Notes: generated by a model from the letters alone, not told the origin. A stretch of DNA of 64,000 nucleotides from Bordetella parapertussis (GCA_945911685.1 CAMEAW010000001.1:8623-72622); one strand, 5' to 3'. Shown: positions 1-9,970, counted from the stretch's first letter. Made by a program: numbers and translations.

Positions 1-600
1 GATCGTGACTTAGCGTCTAGGTTGCGCCAACGATTTCCTGAGGCGCAACTACCCATCGTGCAGGCCGATGTGCTTGCCGTGGATTTTTCTCAGTTTGGTC
101 AACAGCTGCGCATTGTGGGCAATTTGCCTTACAACATTTCAAGCCCGTTACTTTTTACCTTGGTCGAATATGCGGATCAGATTATTGATCAGCACTTTAT
201 GCTTCAGCGCGAAGTGGTTGACCGCATGGTCGCCGTGCCCGGTTCGGGTGATTACAGTCGCTTGTCGGTGATGTTGCAGTACCGTTACGCGATTGAAAAA
301 ATATTTGACGTGTCTCCCGAGGCTTTTGATCCGCCACCGCGCGTGACGTCGTCGATCGTGCGTATGGTGCCTCTGCCTCATACCCGTGCACGCGCTGTTG
401 ATGAGTCTTTGTTTGCAGCGGTGGTGATGCGCGCCTTTTCACAGCGCCGTAAAATGTTACGAGGTGTGTTGGGTGCTTGGACAGCGCTCATCCCCTGGGA
501 GGCTTTGCAAATCGAGCCAACCTGGCGTGCAGAACAGGTGTCTGTGCCCAAATTTATTGCGATGGCAGATGCTTTGCATGCTGCCGCAGTACGCGCTTAA
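1..600 (+). CDS. rsmA: 16S rRNA (adenine(1518)-N(6)/adenine(1519)-N(6))-dimethyltransferase, 3' part
   Basis: This is the C-terminal part of RsmA/KsgA, which dimethylates two adjacent adenines near the 3' end of 16S rRNA late in small-subunit assembly, using S-adenosylmethionine. The frame is open from the first base and begins with a DRDLA stretch typical of the SAM-binding region of the family. The catalytic motif NLPYNIS lies at about nt 118-138. The C-terminal segment with [17 protein letters not shown] and the helical QRRKMLR region also matches KsgA. About 199 codons are present, so roughly the first quarter to third is outside the window. The gene ends two bases before the convergent glycerate kinase gene. 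Confidence 0.95.
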   Translation, partial: DRDLASRLRQRFPEAQLPIVQADVLAVDFSQFGQQLRIVGNLPYNISSPLLFTLVEYADQIIDQHFMLQREVVDRMVAVPGSGDYSRLSVMLQYRYAIEKIFDVSPEAFDPPPRVTSSIVRMVPLPHTRARAVDESLFAAVVMRAFSQRRKMLRGVLGAWTALIPWEALQIEPTWRAEQVSVPKFIAMADALHAAAVRA

Positions 601-602
601 GC

Positions 603-1736
603 TTAGCGCCTAGCTGCAAGCCATAATCTGACGACGTCTTCTGCGCGGTCTTCAAGCAAGCCAGCAACACTTTCGCAGGCTTGAGCCAAACTCATTGGGC
701 CAGACACCAAACTGAAGGCGGCTTCGATGCCAACGCGATACAAGCCCTGATAACCGGGCCCCAGCGAGCCCGCGATGGCGATGGTGGGTACGCCCGCGCG
801 TTGTGCGATTTGCGCGACGCCCATGGGTGTTTTACCTAGCAGCGTTTGGGCGTCCATTCTGCCTTCGCCGGTCATGACAAATGCAGCGCCTTGCACGGCC
901 TGCTCAAGGCCCCCAATTTCGGCAATCACTGCAGCGCCGGGTCGAAAGGTACTCTGCATCCACGCATGTGCTGCAAAGCCGACTCCTCCGGCTGCACCCG
1001 AGCCGGGGGCATCACGCCGATCGTGCCCAAGGTGTCGGGCGCAGACATCGGCAAAATGACTTAAGGCTGCATCAAGCGTTTGAACCTGCTCAGGTGAAGC
1101 ACCTTTTTGTGGTCCAAAAATCGCTGAGGCACCTAACCGACCACACAGTGGGTTATTGACGTCTGAGGCGATGGTGATTTTTGTTTGCTGTAAGCGGGGG
1201 TCAAGTTTGCTAGCGTCAATGGAGTGAAGCCTGGCCAAGGCTGCGCCGCCCCCAGCGAGAGGTGCGCCCTTCGCATCGCGCAAACTTAACCCTAGGGCGC
1301 TGAGCATCCCTGCGCCGGCGTCGTTCGTTGCCGAGCCACCTAAACCTAAAACGATCTGTCGCGCGCCGGCATCGAGCGCGTGTTTAATAAGCTCGCCCAC
1401 GCCAAAGGTGGTGGCGCGCAGCGCATCGCGTTGCGATGGTGCTATGTGCTCGAGACCAGCTGCACACGCCATTTCAATGACAGCAGTCTGGTTGGGTAGC
1501 AAGGCCCATTGGGCTTCGATAGGTTGGCCTAAGGCGTTTTGCACCCAATCTGTGCGACGCTCACTTTGCGTCGCGCCGAGCACCGCCTGAACAGTCCCTT
1601 CGCCACCATCGGCCATCGGCACGCAAACGACGTGCGCGTCAGGCGCAGCGCGCTTGACGCCCCGGGCCAGTGCGGCAGCCACCTCAGGTGCCGAGAGACT
1701 CTCTTTAAACGAGTCTGGAGCAATGACGATTTTCAT
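603..1736 (-). CDS. glycerate kinase (GlxK/GarK-type)
   Basis: ATP-dependent glycerate kinase of the GlxK/GarK family, which phosphorylates D-glycerate (2-phosphoglycerate product in the characterised enterobacterial members) to feed the glyoxylate/glycerate route into glycolysis. The 377-residue product has the expected length. It starts MKIVIAPDSFKESL, the family signature at the N terminus, followed by MADGGEGT near residue 42 and the glycine-rich GLGGSATNDAGAGML near residue 130. The ATG at 1736 is the natural start. The gene faces rsmA tail to tail and precedes gloA on the same strand. No glyoxylate carboligase or tartronate semialdehyde reductase gene is next to it, so the specific pathway is inferred only from the family. 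Confidence 0.9.
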   Translation of the reverse strand: MKIVIAPDSFKESLSAPEVAAALARGVKRAAPDAHVVCVPMADGGEGTVQAVLGATQSERRTDWVQNALGQPIEAQWALLPNQTAVIEMACAAGLEHIAPSQRDALRATTFGVGELIKHALDAGARQIVLGLGGSATNDAGAGMLSALGLSLRDAKGAPLAGGGAALARLHSIDASKLDPRLQQTKITIASDVNNPLCGRLGASAIFGPQKGASPEQVQTLDAALSHFADVCARHLGHDRRDAPGSGAAGGVGFAAHAWMQSTFRPGAAVIAEIGGLEQAVQGAAFVMTGEGRMDAQTLLGKTPMGVAQIAQRAGVPTIAIAGSLGPGYQGLYRVGIEAAFSLVSGPMSLAQACESVAGLLEDRAEDVVRLWLAARR

Positions 1737-1745
1737 GCAGACAGT

Positions 1746-2135
1746 CTAGGCAGTCTTTTTTTGTACAAATTCGATCTTGTAGCCGTCAGGATCCTCAACA
1801 AACGCGATCACCGTGGTGCCATGTTTCATGGGCCCCGCTTCGCGTGTAACTTTACCGCCCAGTTCACGCACTTTGTCACAGACCGCATAGGCGTTATCGA
1901 CCTCAAGGGCGATATGGCCGTAGCCGTTACCCAGATCGTAGGCACTGGTATCCCAGTTGTAAGTTAGTTCGAGCACGGGGCCCTCACGTTCGTCTTGGTA
2001 CCCGACAAAGGCATTGGTAAAACGTCCCGTTGGGTACTCGGTATTGCGCAACAGACGCATACCAAGCACCTTGGTATAAAACTCGATTGACCGCTCGAGA
2101 TTGCCGACCCGTACCATCGTATGAAGAATTCGCAT
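1746..2135 (-). CDS. gloA: lactoylglutathione lyase (glyoxalase I)
   Basis: Glyoxalase I converts the hemithioacetal of methylglyoxal and glutathione to S-lactoylglutathione, detoxifying methylglyoxal in the cytosol. The 129-residue product has the compact bacterial (nickel-type) length. Metal ligands can be read: His5 in [10 protein letters not shown], a Glu in the central beta strand ([10 protein letters not shown]), His in GHIALEV, and Glu in YKIEFVQKK near the C terminus. The start is placed at the ATG at 2135 because AGGAG lies five bases upstream; a GTG two codons earlier would overlap this ribosome-binding site. A run of four GAAACTG heptamers lies just upstream of the Shine-Dalgarno. 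Confidence 0.95.
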   Translation of the reverse strand: MRILHTMVRVGNLERSIEFYTKVLGMRLLRNTEYPTGRFTNAFVGYQDEREGPVLELTYNWDTSAYDLGNGYGHIALEVDNAYAVCDKVRELGGKVTREAGPMKHGTTVIAFVEDPDGYKIEFVQKKTA

Positions 2136-2146
2136 GATCACTCCTA

Positions 2147-2173
2147 GAAACTGGAAACTGGAAACTGGAAACT
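2147..2173. repeat. heptamer tandem repeat GAAACTG x3.9
   Basis: Three exact copies of GAAACTG plus GAAACT stand head to tail directly upstream of the gloA ribosome-binding site, within the probable leader or promoter. The unit is not a multiple of three but the tract is outside any gene I accept. Role unknown. Confidence 0.85.
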
Positions 2174-2199
2174 AAAACCTGCAAAAATCCAAGTTCAAA

Positions 2200-3039
2200 T
2201 CAAATCTCGGGCACACCTTCTGGTGTGTGTTTTTGTAACATTTGTTTGGCCGTGTGGTAGTCGGGATAAAGCTGTTGAACTTCTGTCCAAAAATCATGGC
2301 TGTGGTTCATTTCACGCAAGTGCGCCAGTTCATGCGCGATGACATAATCAATCACCATGGGTGAAAAATGAATCAAGCGCCAATTCAACATAATGTTGCC
2401 ATCGCTGGTACACGATCCCCAGCGGGTAGCCGCCGAGGATAAACGCCAACGTCGAATGGTGAGCCCGGTTTTATCTAAGAAATAATGAATACGCTGATCA
2501 AACCAGGCGGCTGCGCGGGCTTGTAGCCACGCCTGCGTCATATCTCGCATGCGGTGGGTGTCGGCATCGTTGGGTAAGGGCAGCCACAGCGTTTGACCGG
2601 CTTCAGGCGCCTCGTGGTTACCCTCGAAATGTGCCCGACCATGCGGCACATGCGGCCCTGGCACCCCAATTCGTAAGGTGATTTGGCACCCCATGTAAGG
2701 CACTTGCCCGCCCGATTTCCAGCGCGTGTGCGCGAGGGCAAGTTGCGCCTTGCGCGCCTGCCAATCTTGGAGCTTGGACAAAATCCAGGGCATTTTTTCG
2801 ACTACGGCCTCGTCGATCTGACCTAAGGTCACCCAGTTTGGCGCTGTAACGCGCAGGCCTTCATCAATGATGCTGAAGCCAATACTGCGCCGCCGTGAGC
2901 GAATCAACACGAAACCAACTGACTGATCACCGTGCCGAACTACGCGCCACTTACCGCCAGGTGCAATCGTTTCAGGGGCAATGAGCCAACCCGGTATCGG
3001 GGTGCTCGTGTCTGAAAGCAAAAGCTCGAGTTGATTCAT
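2200..3039 (-). CDS. YgjP-type (DUF45/M48-like) metal-dependent hydrolase
   Basis: Putative zinc metallohydrolase of the YgjP/DUF45 family, related to M48 peptidases; substrates are not established. The signature is HELAHLREMNHSHDFW in the C-terminal third: an HExxH-like zinc site (HELAH) with a downstream HSHDFW that supplies the third ligand in the family. WRLSSAATRWGSCTS just before it is also characteristic. The ATG at 3039 gives 279 residues; an in-frame TTG at 3060, four bases from the plsC stop, would add seven residues, and neither start has a clear ribosome-binding site. It follows plsC closely, so it is probably cotranscribed with the glyQ-glyS-gmhB-plsC run. Confidence 0.85.
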   Translation of the reverse strand: MNQLELLLSDTSTPIPGWLIAPETIAPGGKWRVVRHGDQSVGFVLIRSRRRSIGFSIIDEGLRVTAPNWVTLGQIDEAVVEKMPWILSKLQDWQARKAQLALAHTRWKSGGQVPYMGCQITLRIGVPGPHVPHGRAHFEGNHEAPEAGQTLWLPLPNDADTHRMRDMTQAWLQARAAAWFDQRIHYFLDKTGLTIRRWRLSSAATRWGSCTSDGNIMLNWRLIHFSPMVIDYVIAHELAHLREMNHSHDFWTEVQQLYPDYHTAKQMLQKHTPEGVPEI

Positions 3040-3064
3040 GATTTTGCGAATGAGGCCCAAGCGT

Positions 3065-3808
3065 TCAGGCCGGGTTCGTTGACGATGTTGGATAACGCTC
3101 TGGGCTGAGACGATGCATCTCTGCTTCGATCCAGGCGTAGACTTTTGTGTTTAATTCTTCGGGGGTCAAACCAATCGAGGGAATGGCTGGGCCAATCGAC
3201 ACGGTGACCAGCCCAGGTTTTTTAATAAAAGCATTGCGTGGCCAGAGTTCCCCGGCATTGTGGGCGATTGGGATCACAGGCGCGCCCGTGCGCGTAGCCA
3301 GTATGGCCCCACCCATTTTGAAGCGCCCCATTTTTCCGGGCGCGATCCGCGTGCCCTCTGGAAACAACAGCGGCCAGCGACCCTCATCTAAGCGTTGCTG
3401 CCCAACTTTCACGACCTGCTCGAAGGCATCCCGACCCTTAGTGCGGTCGATTGGAATCATGCCCAGTAGCGCAATCCCCCAACCGAAAAAGGGCACGCGG
3501 TGCAACTCTCGTTTGTAGACAAAGCAGATTTGTCGCGGCAAATGTGAGGGCAAAAAGAGGGTTTCCCAGGCAGACTGATGCTTAGACAGTACGATCGCGG
3601 GGCCATCAGGCAGATTTTCAGTGCCCTGAACTTGCCAGCGGATACCGCAAATGACTTTAGCGCCCCAGGCGGCCAGTTGCGGCCAACCCATCGTTAATTT
3701 GTAGCGCCAGTGCAACGGGAGCGGCGACCAGAGCAGGCAGGCGAACGCATAGGGGATGACCGTAATGAGTAAAAATAATGCATAAATTGTGGCGCGCAGG
3801 ATCAACAT
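3065..3808 (-). CDS. plsC: 1-acyl-sn-glycerol-3-phosphate acyltransferase
   Basis: PlsC-type acyltransferase that adds the second acyl chain to lysophosphatidate to make phosphatidate at the inner membrane. The 247-residue product has a hydrophobic N-terminal segment (residues about 5-30) and the acyltransferase motifs: SKHQSAWET, a HX4E form of the HX4D catalytic motif, and LFPEGTR, the acceptor-binding motif. The gene begins four bases after the gmhB stop. An HX4E active site occurs in a minority of PlsC-like proteins, so the enzyme might prefer a related acceptor such as an ornithine lipid precursor, but the gene context favours phospholipid synthesis. Confidence 0.9.
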   Translation of the reverse strand: MLILRATIYALFLLITVIPYAFACLLWSPLPLHWRYKLTMGWPQLAAWGAKVICGIRWQVQGTENLPDGPAIVLSKHQSAWETLFLPSHLPRQICFVYKRELHRVPFFGWGIALLGMIPIDRTKGRDAFEQVVKVGQQRLDEGRWPLLFPEGTRIAPGKMGRFKMGGAILATRTGAPVIPIAHNAGELWPRNAFIKKPGLVTVSIGPAIPSIGLTPEELNTKVYAWIEAEMHRLSPERYPTSSTNPA

Positions 3809-3812
3809 GGTG

Positions 3813-4355
3813 TCAGGCCGCTTGAGTCAAAATTTGATCGACAGCGTGGGCCAAATCGTTGGCGTGCCGGGTACCTTCAGGTAGATTGCCTTGCTTAAGC
3901 GTTTTAGGGCCATTGCCGGTTTGCACCAGCCACGGGGTACAGCCCACGGCTGCGCTAGCCTGTAGGTCACGCAGCGAGTCACCCACGGCCGGAACGCCCG
4001 AAAGATCGATATCGTAGCGCCTCGCAATATCCTCAAAGAGCCCTGGCAGAGGCTTGCGGCACACGCACTGTTCGTCGGGGCCGTGTGGGCACACAAAAAA
4101 AGCGTCGATCGCGCCGACCAGCTGGCCAAGTTCTTTACGAAGCTTTTGATGAATGGCCGTGAGTGCCGTGATGTCGAACAGGCCGCGTGCCAGACCTGAT
4201 TGATTCGACGCAACCACAATGGTGTAGCCCGCCTGGTGCAACCTGGCAATCGCTTGCAAACTACCCGGCAACGCCACCCATTCATCTGGATGCTTGATGT
4301 AGTCGGGGCTGTCGTGGTTGATGACCCCGTCGCGATCCAAAATAATCAGCTTCAT
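3813..4355 (-). CDS. gmhB: D-glycero-beta-D-manno-heptose 1,7-bisphosphate 7-phosphatase
   Basis: HAD-superfamily phosphatase of ADP-heptose synthesis for the lipopolysaccharide inner core; removes the 7-phosphate from heptose 1,7-bisphosphate. The 180-residue length is typical. The HAD nucleophile motif LDRDGVIN is at residues 6-13 with the general acid Asp two residues after the nucleophile. SNQSG is motif II. A zinc-binding cysteine cluster CPHGPDEQCVCRKP, diagnostic of GmhB, lies near residues 108-121. GDSLRDL is the metal-binding motif. The first four bases overlap the end of glyS, so translation is likely coupled. Confidence 0.95.
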   Translation of the reverse strand: MKLIILDRDGVINHDSPDYIKHPDEWVALPGSLQAIARLHQAGYTIVVASNQSGLARGLFDITALTAIHQKLRKELGQLVGAIDAFFVCPHGPDEQCVCRKPLPGLFEDIARRYDIDLSGVPAVGDSLRDLQASAAVGCTPWLVQTGNGPKTLKQGNLPEGTRHANDLAHAVDQILTQAA

Positions 4356-6490
4356 GCCGCCAGCCTTGAAATGTCGGCCACTTGATTCATCAAGCCGTGC
4401 AGTTGGGCTAATAGCGCCAGCCGGTTGTTACGCACGGCAATATCCTCAGCCATCACCATGATGTCGTTAAAAAACGCATCAACTGGGGCGCGGGCCTGCG
4501 CAAGTGTGGCCATGGCCGCTTGATAGTTGCCGGCATCGAAGTATTGCTGCGCAAGCGGTTGCAGCTGGGCAATTACCTCGGCGAGTGCTTGTTCGGCAGG
4601 TTCGGTGAGCAATACCTGATTAAGTGGCAGCAGCGCAGACTCAGATTTTTTAAGCAAGTTACCGATACGCTTATTGGCAGCAGCCAAGCTCGCAGCATCG
4701 GAGCCCTGTGCAAAGATGGCGGCGGCCTGCACGCGCGCCACGATTTGATGCAGAGGCGGCGCTATGGCAAGCACGGCTTCGACCGCGTTGCGATCAAGCT
4801 GCGTGATGAGTTGATTGCGCAACCGCTCGAGGACAAAGGCTTGTACCTCAGCGACCGTCGTCTGGGCTAAGGCTGTGGTTTCAAAGGTGTGTGCGGCAGC
4901 GTGTAGTAAACCCTCGAGGGTCAGAGGCCCGTTTTGCTGAATGGGTAAAAAGCCACCCGCAGTGAGTTGTTCGAAGCCACTGATCAGCCCGAGCGCAGCA
5001 CGACGCAGGCCAAACGGATCGCGTTCGCCTGTCGGGGCTAAGCCGATTCCCCAGATGCCGATCAGTGTTTCAGCCCGCTCTGCCATAAACAGAATCGCGG
5101 CGGTCATGCTTGCTGCGGTCACAGGCTGTTCAAGGCGTATTTTGTACTGTTCAGCAAGCGCCTGTATCACCTGCTCGGGTTCGTGGTCGGCGCGCGCGTA
5201 ATACGAGCCCATGATGCCTTGCAGTTCAGGAAACTCGCCCACCATGTTGGTATTGAGATCGGCCTTGGCCAGCATCGCCGCACGCTCGGCGAGAGCGCTG
5301 TCGGCGCTTAAGGCGTGTGCTAACCAAGCGGCAATTTTTTGCACGCGCGCGACGCGCTGCAACTGCGTACCAAGCTTGTTGTGATACACAATCGAAGCAA
5401 GCTGTGGAACCCGTTGATGCAAAGGCGTTTTACGATCGGTATCAAAAAAGAATTGCGCATCAGCCAAACGCGGTCGCACGACGCGTTCGTTACCTTCAAT
5501 GATCGCCACAGGATTATCGGTAGGCATATTACTGACAATCAGAAATTGATTGGTGAGCGCGCCAGTGGTCGGGTTGAAGAGCGGAAAGTACTTTTGATTC
5601 AGACGCATCGTCAAAATCAGGCACTCTTGAGGCACTTGTAAAAAACGCTCTTCAAAGGCTCCAACATAGACGATCGGCGCCTCAACCAGGGCGGTGACCT
5701 CGTCAAGTAAAGCGTGCACCGCGGGGTCTTGCCCTAACGTGGCATTTAATTTTTGAGCTTCTGTTGCCAGCAAGGTTTCGATTTTTTCGCGGCGCGCGGT
5801 AAACGATGCAATGACGTGGCCGGTAAGGGCGAGTTGTTGTTCGTAGCTGTCGGCGCTATCAATGCTAATGGCCGCAGGGTGTAAAAAGCGATGACCGAAA
5901 CTGATGCGCCCAGCCTGCAGGCCAAGCACGGTCGCTGGGATCACTTGTGTGTCAAACAGGGCGATCAAGGCGTGCGCTGGGCGTACGAATTTCACTGACG
6001 TGACACCATCAGCCAACTGATATTTCATCATCTTTGGAATTGGCAAGGCCGCAATAGCGGCTTCGATGGCCGCCTGTAACACGTCACTCAAGGCGGCGCC
6101 AGGCGCGGTGCCGCGCGCGACTAGATAGTCTTGTTTGCCGTCAGACTCACGCTCGAGTGCACTAACGGGCATGTCGGCCCAACCTTTGGCTGCAAGCTTT
6201 TTTTGCAGTGCAGGGGTTGCCAAGCCCTGAGCGTCAAGCCCCACCTTAACCGGCATCAGTTTTTCAATGAAGCTTTGCTCGGGTGCGAGCGCTAATACGT
6301 GAGATAGCCGTACCGCCAACCGGCGCGGCGACGCGAAGGCTGTCAGCGTGTTGGTCGCTGCTACAAGGCCGTGGGCGTGCAGGGCGTCGTGTATGCCTTG
6401 AGCAAAGGCTTGACCAAGTTTGGGCAACGCCTTTGGGGGCAACTCTTCGGTAAAAAGCTCGACTAAGAGGGGGCGGCTTATTTGTGTCAT
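4352..6490 (-). CDS. glyS: glycine--tRNA ligase, beta subunit
   Basis: Beta subunit of the alpha2-beta2 bacterial glycyl-tRNA synthetase; it carries tRNA recognition, while the alpha subunit holds the adenylation core. The 712-residue length fits. The N terminus ([16 protein letters not shown]) and the central [17 protein letters not shown] and [13 protein letters not shown]-like segment ([17 protein letters not shown]) are signatures of GlyS. The C-terminal DALR anticodon-binding region ends with [22 protein letters not shown]. It overlaps glyQ upstream by four bases and gmhB downstream by four bases, so glyQ-glyS-gmhB-plsC form one tightly packed transcription unit. Confidence 0.98.
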   Translation of the reverse strand: MTQISRPLLVELFTEELPPKALPKLGQAFAQGIHDALHAHGLVAATNTLTAFASPRRLAVRLSHVLALAPEQSFIEKLMPVKVGLDAQGLATPALQKKLAAKGWADMPVSALERESDGKQDYLVARGTAPGAALSDVLQAAIEAAIAALPIPKMMKYQLADGVTSVKFVRPAHALIALFDTQVIPATVLGLQAGRISFGHRFLHPAAISIDSADSYEQQLALTGHVIASFTARREKIETLLATEAQKLNATLGQDPAVHALLDEVTALVEAPIVYVGAFEERFLQVPQECLILTMRLNQKYFPLFNPTTGALTNQFLIVSNMPTDNPVAIIEGNERVVRPRLADAQFFFDTDRKTPLHQRVPQLASIVYHNKLGTQLQRVARVQKIAAWLAHALSADSALAERAAMLAKADLNTNMVGEFPELQGIMGSYYARADHEPEQVIQALAEQYKIRLEQPVTAASMTAAILFMAERAETLIGIWGIGLAPTGERDPFGLRRAALGLISGFEQLTAGGFLPIQQNGPLTLEGLLHAAAHTFETTALAQTTVAEVQAFVLERLRNQLITQLDRNAVEAVLAIAPPLHQIVARVQAAAIFAQGSDAASLAAANKRIGNLLKKSESALLPLNQVLLTEPAEQALAEVIAQLQPLAQQYFDAGNYQAAMATLAQARAPVDAFFNDIMVMAEDIAVRNNRLALLAQLHGLMNQVADISRLAA

Positions 6491-7413
6491 GGCTGCACCC
6501 CTTTGTTGGTGTTGTTAGGCGTTGCGCTGCCGTCGCCCAACATCGGGAAACCCAATTGTTCGCGCGAGTCGTAGTAGGCCTGTGCAACAGCACGGGACAG
6601 GTTGCGGATACGTCCGATATACGCGGCCCGCTCGGTGACGCTAATGGCGCCCCGGGCATCTAGCATGTTGAAGGTATGTGCGGCTTTGAGGGTGGCCTCG
6701 TAGGCCGGCAAAGCCAGTGGGATCTCAATTAGACGTTTGGCGTTGGTCTCGTAGTCAGTGAAGTGCCTAAAGAGCATCTCAGCATCAGAGTATTCAAAAT
6801 TGTAGGTCGATTGCTCGACCTCATTTTGATGGAACACGTCGCGGTATAGCACCGAGCCTTTAGGCCCTGTTGTCCAAACCAAGTCGTAAACGCTTTCAAC
6901 GCCTTGCAGGTACATGGCCAGACGCTCGAGCCCGTAGGTAATCTCGCCTGTGGTGGGGGTGCAATCCAAGCCGCCGACCTGTTGAAAATAGGTAAATTGA
7001 GTGACTTCCATGCCGTTGAGCCAAACTTCCCAGCCCAAGCCCCAGGCACCAAGCGTGGGGTTTTCCCAATCGTCTTCAACAAAGCGAATGTCGTGCTCGG
7101 TTGGACGGATACCAAGTGCCTCAAGCGAACCGATATACAAATCCAGAATATCGGGCGGCGCGGGCTTAAGAACAACTTGATACTGATAGTAGTGCTGTAA
7201 GCGGTTGGGATTTTCGCCGTAACGCCCGTCTTTCGGGCGTCGCGAGGGTTGCACGTACGCGGCACGCCAAGGCTCTGGTCCAATCGCGCGCAGAAAGGTT
7301 GCCGTATGCGAGGTGCCCGCGCCGACCTCCATATCGTAGGGTTGAAGCAGGGCGCAGCCCTGATGATCCCAGTACTCTTGCAGACGCAGAATAATTTGCT
7401 GAAAAGTTAGCAT
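6487..7413 (-). CDS. glyQ: glycine--tRNA ligase, alpha subunit
   Basis: Alpha (catalytic) subunit of the heterotetrameric glycyl-tRNA synthetase. The 308-residue protein opens with [33 protein letters not shown], a stretch almost invariant in the family; [22 protein letters not shown] and [17 protein letters not shown] are further class II motifs. It is the first gene of the minus-strand block and lies divergent to the crotonase gene with about 160 bases between them. The last four bases overlap glyS. Confidence 0.98.
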   Translation of the reverse strand: MLTFQQIILRLQEYWDHQGCALLQPYDMEVGAGTSHTATFLRAIGPEPWRAAYVQPSRRPKDGRYGENPNRLQHYYQYQVVLKPAPPDILDLYIGSLEALGIRPTEHDIRFVEDDWENPTLGAWGLGWEVWLNGMEVTQFTYFQQVGGLDCTPTTGEITYGLERLAMYLQGVESVYDLVWTTGPKGSVLYRDVFHQNEVEQSTYNFEYSDAEMLFRHFTDYETNAKRLIEIPLALPAYEATLKAAHTFNMLDARGAISVTERAAYIGRIRNLSRAVAQAYYDSREQLGFPMLGDGSATPNNTNKGVQP

Positions 7414-7577
7414 GAAGGTGTGAACGCGGTAATAGCAATTGAATCGCTCATTTTAGCGTGGGGCAGGCCATGTTGGTGGCGGGCTGTCGGGGCGGCACGA
7501 TTTGAGCCAAAGTTTAGGTATCCGATCAAGCTTGGCGCACGAATCGCCTATGATTCGGATATGTTCAAGGAGTCAGT

Positions 7578-8345
7578 ATGTCAGCGCAGGTCAATGTCGA
7601 ATTCTTGGATGGAATTCAAATCATTACGATTAACCGCCCCGAGGCGCGCAACGCGATTAGTGTTGAAACGGCGCATCAATTGTCGGCCGCCTTCGATGAA
7701 TTGGACGCGCGAGACGATATCCGAATCGCTATCTTGACGGGTGCGGGCGCCACCTTTAGTTCGGGGATGGATTTAAAAGATTTTGCGCAGACGCGTAAGC
7801 GCGCGCTCGTCGAGGGCAAGGGCTTTGGCGGTTTAAACGAGGCGCCCCCCAAAAAGCCTTTGATCGCCGCCGTCGAGGGCTACGCCGTAGCCGGCGGGTT
7901 TGAGATGGTGTTGGCCTGTGACCTAGTGGTGGCGGCGAACAATGCGATGTTCGGTTTGCCCGAAGTGAAACGGGGCTTGGTGGCGGGTTCGGGCGGTTTG
8001 TTGCGTCTTCCACGACAGCTGCCGTTTCACATCGCTATGGAAATCATTCTGACTGGCGATATGCTGCCCGCGCCTCGTGCCCACCAATATGGTTTGGTCA
8101 ACGTGTTGACCGATCCCGGACAGGCGCTCTCTGAGGCCATTAAACTCGCCCAAAGAATCTGCGAAAATGGCCCCCTAGCTGTGCAAACCTCAAAAAGTAT
8201 GGTGAATCAGGGGGCCAATTTTTCGACTGACGAAATGTTTGATCGGCAGCGCCCGCTGATTCATCATATTTTTATGTCGGATGATGCGAAAGAGGGTGCC
8301 ACGGCATTTGCGCAAAAGCGTAAACCCGTTTGGCAGGGCACTTGA
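7578..8345 (+). CDS. enoyl-CoA hydratase/isomerase family protein
   Basis: Crotonase-fold enzyme that probably hydrates a 2-enoyl-CoA in fatty acid or aromatic acid breakdown. The 255-residue length is standard. The oxyanion-hole region is GATFSSGMDLKDF. Both acids that act in rat mitochondrial hydratase have counterparts: Glu109 in AGGFEM and Glu129 in FGLPEV, so hydratase chemistry is plausible rather than only isomerase or dehalogenase activity. AAGG-type SAM or CoA ligands are not separately readable. The ATG has AAGGAG ten bases upstream. It stands alone between divergent glyQ and downstream fumarase, so the substrate cannot be told from context. Confidence 0.85.
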   Translation: MSAQVNVEFLDGIQIITINRPEARNAISVETAHQLSAAFDELDARDDIRIAILTGAGATFSSGMDLKDFAQTRKRALVEGKGFGGLNEAPPKKPLIAAVEGYAVAGGFEMVLACDLVVAANNAMFGLPEVKRGLVAGSGGLLRLPRQLPFHIAMEIILTGDMLPAPRAHQYGLVNVLTDPGQALSEAIKLAQRICENGPLAVQTSKSMVNQGANFSTDEMFDRQRPLIHHIFMSDDAKEGATAFAQKRKPVWQGT

Positions 8346-8365
8346 CCTCTTTAAAAGCTGTATCA

Positions 8366-8405
8366 GTTTTATTTAATTTTTGACGGTTTTATTTATTTTT
8401 TGATT
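8366..8405. repeat. two 20-bp AT-rich tandem units before the fumarase gene
   Basis: Two adjacent 20-base units starting GTTTTATTTA, identical except for about four positions, occupy the intergenic stretch 27 bases upstream of the fumarase ATG. The A+T richness suggests an upstream promoter element or regulator site; this is inference. Confidence 0.6.
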
Positions 8406-8431
8406 AGCTCCTTTTCCTAGTAGGTGCCTAT

Positions 8432-9955
8432 ATGTCAGTCATTATCCAAGAAGAAGATTTCGTCTCGTCCATCGCTGATGCGATTCAGTTCATCAGCTAT
8501 TACCACCCGGCTGACTACATCAAGCATTTGGCCCGCGCGTACGAGCGCGAAGAAAGCCCCGCGGCAAAAGACGCGATGGCACAGATTTTGACGAACTCAC
8601 GCATGAGCGCCGAAGGTCGCCGTCCGATTTGCCAAGACACCGGTATTGTCAATGTCTTCTTGAAAATTGGTATGGATGTTCGTTTTAACAGCAAGAAAAA
8701 TATTCAAGAATTATGCGATGAGGGTGTGCGTCGCGGCTACCTCAATCCAGAAAATCCTTTGCGTGCTTCGTTGTTGGACGATCCAATCTTTTTGCGTAAA
8801 AACACCAAAGACAATACGCCCTGCATCGTCAACGTCGAACTGGTGCAAGGCGATAAAGTTGATGTGCAAGTGGCCTCTAAGGGTGGTGGCTCTGAAAACA
8901 AATCAAAGTTAGCGATGTTGAACCCTAACGACTCAATTGTTGATTGGGTATTAAAGACCGTACCCACAATGGGCGCGGGTTGGTGTCCACCAGGCATGTT
9001 AGGTATTGGCGTGGGCGGCACAGCCGAAAAAGCGGTATTGATGGCTAAGCAAGCGCTGATGGAAGACCTCGATATGTACGAACTGCTCGAGCGCGGGCCT
9101 AGCAATAAAATCGAAGAGCTACGTATTGAGCTTTACCAAAAGGTCAACGGCCTGGGGATTGGCGCGCAGGGTTTAGGTGGCTTGACGACAGTACTTGATG
9201 TCAAGATCAAAACGTTCGCAACGCACGCCGCATCCTTTCCAGTTGCGATGATCCCAAACTGTGCCGCCACGCGCCACGCGCACTTTGAACTTGACGGTTC
9301 AGGCCCCGCGCACTTGCACCGCCCCTCATTGTCTGACTGGCCGGATGTGAACTGGGCGCCAAATTACAAATCGTCGCGTCAAGTTGATCTAAACAAACTG
9401 ACGCCTGAAGAAGTCGCGAGTTGGAAACCAGGCCAGACCTTATTGCTCAACGGCAAAATGCTGACCGGCCGCGATGCAGCGCACAAGCGTATTCAAGATA
9501 TGTTGGCAAAAGGTGAAAAACTACCAGTCGATTTTCATGGCAAAGCGATTTACTACGTTGGCCCTGTTGATCCTGTTGGTGATGAAGTGGTTGGCCCTGC
9601 TGGCCCCACAACCTCGACACGCATGGATAAGTTCACCGACATGATGCTAGAGCAAACGGGCTTGGCGGTGATGATTGGTAAATCAGAGCGTGGCGAGGCA
9701 ACAATCGAATCGATTCGTAAGCACAAGTCTGCGTATTTGATGGCCGTGGGTGGTGCTGCGTATCTGGTCTCTAAAGCAATCAAGGCTGCCAAGGTGGTTG
9801 GCTTTGCTGATCTGGGGATGGAGGCTATCTATGAGTTTGATGTGGTGGATATGCCCGTGACGGTGGCGGTCGATTCGAATGGTGTTTCAGTGCATACGAC
9901 GGGGCCCAAAGAGTGGTCTTCGCGGATTGCTGGGATTCCGGTTGTTGTTCAGTAG
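8432..9955 (+). CDS. fumarate hydratase, class I (iron-sulfur)
   Basis: Class I, oxygen-sensitive [4Fe-4S] fumarase that interconverts fumarate and malate in the TCA cycle. The 507-residue single chain carries the fused alpha and beta regions as in E. coli FumA/FumB. Three cysteines in conserved settings can ligate the cluster: Cys67 (RRPICQDTG), Cys185 (GAGWCPPGM) and Cys277 (MIPNCAATRHAHF). The C-terminal half contains GPVDPVGDEVVGPAGPTTSTRMD, the beta-domain signature. AGTAGGT precedes the ATG. A hairpin with a U tract follows the stop at 9971-10006. Class II fumC is not in the window. Confidence 0.93.
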   Translation: MSVIIQEEDFVSSIADAIQFISYYHPADYIKHLARAYEREESPAAKDAMAQILTNSRMSAEGRRPICQDTGIVNVFLKIGMDVRFNSKKNIQELCDEGVRRGYLNPENPLRASLLDDPIFLRKNTKDNTPCIVNVELVQGDKVDVQVASKGGGSENKSKLAMLNPNDSIVDWVLKTVPTMGAGWCPPGMLGIGVGGTAEKAVLMAKQALMEDLDMYELLERGPSNKIEELRIELYQKVNGLGIGAQGLGGLTTVLDVKIKTFATHAASFPVAMIPNCAATRHAHFELDGSGPAHLHRPSLSDWPDVNWAPNYKSSRQVDLNKLTPEEVASWKPGQTLLLNGKMLTGRDAAHKRIQDMLAKGEKLPVDFHGKAIYYVGPVDPVGDEVVGPAGPTTSTRMDKFTDMMLEQTGLAVMIGKSERGEATIESIRKHKSAYLMAVGGAAYLVSKAIKAAKVVGFADLGMEAIYEFDVVDMPVTVAVDSNGVSVHTTGPKEWSSRIAGIPVVVQ

Positions 9956-9970
9956 ACTGTATCGGGGTTG

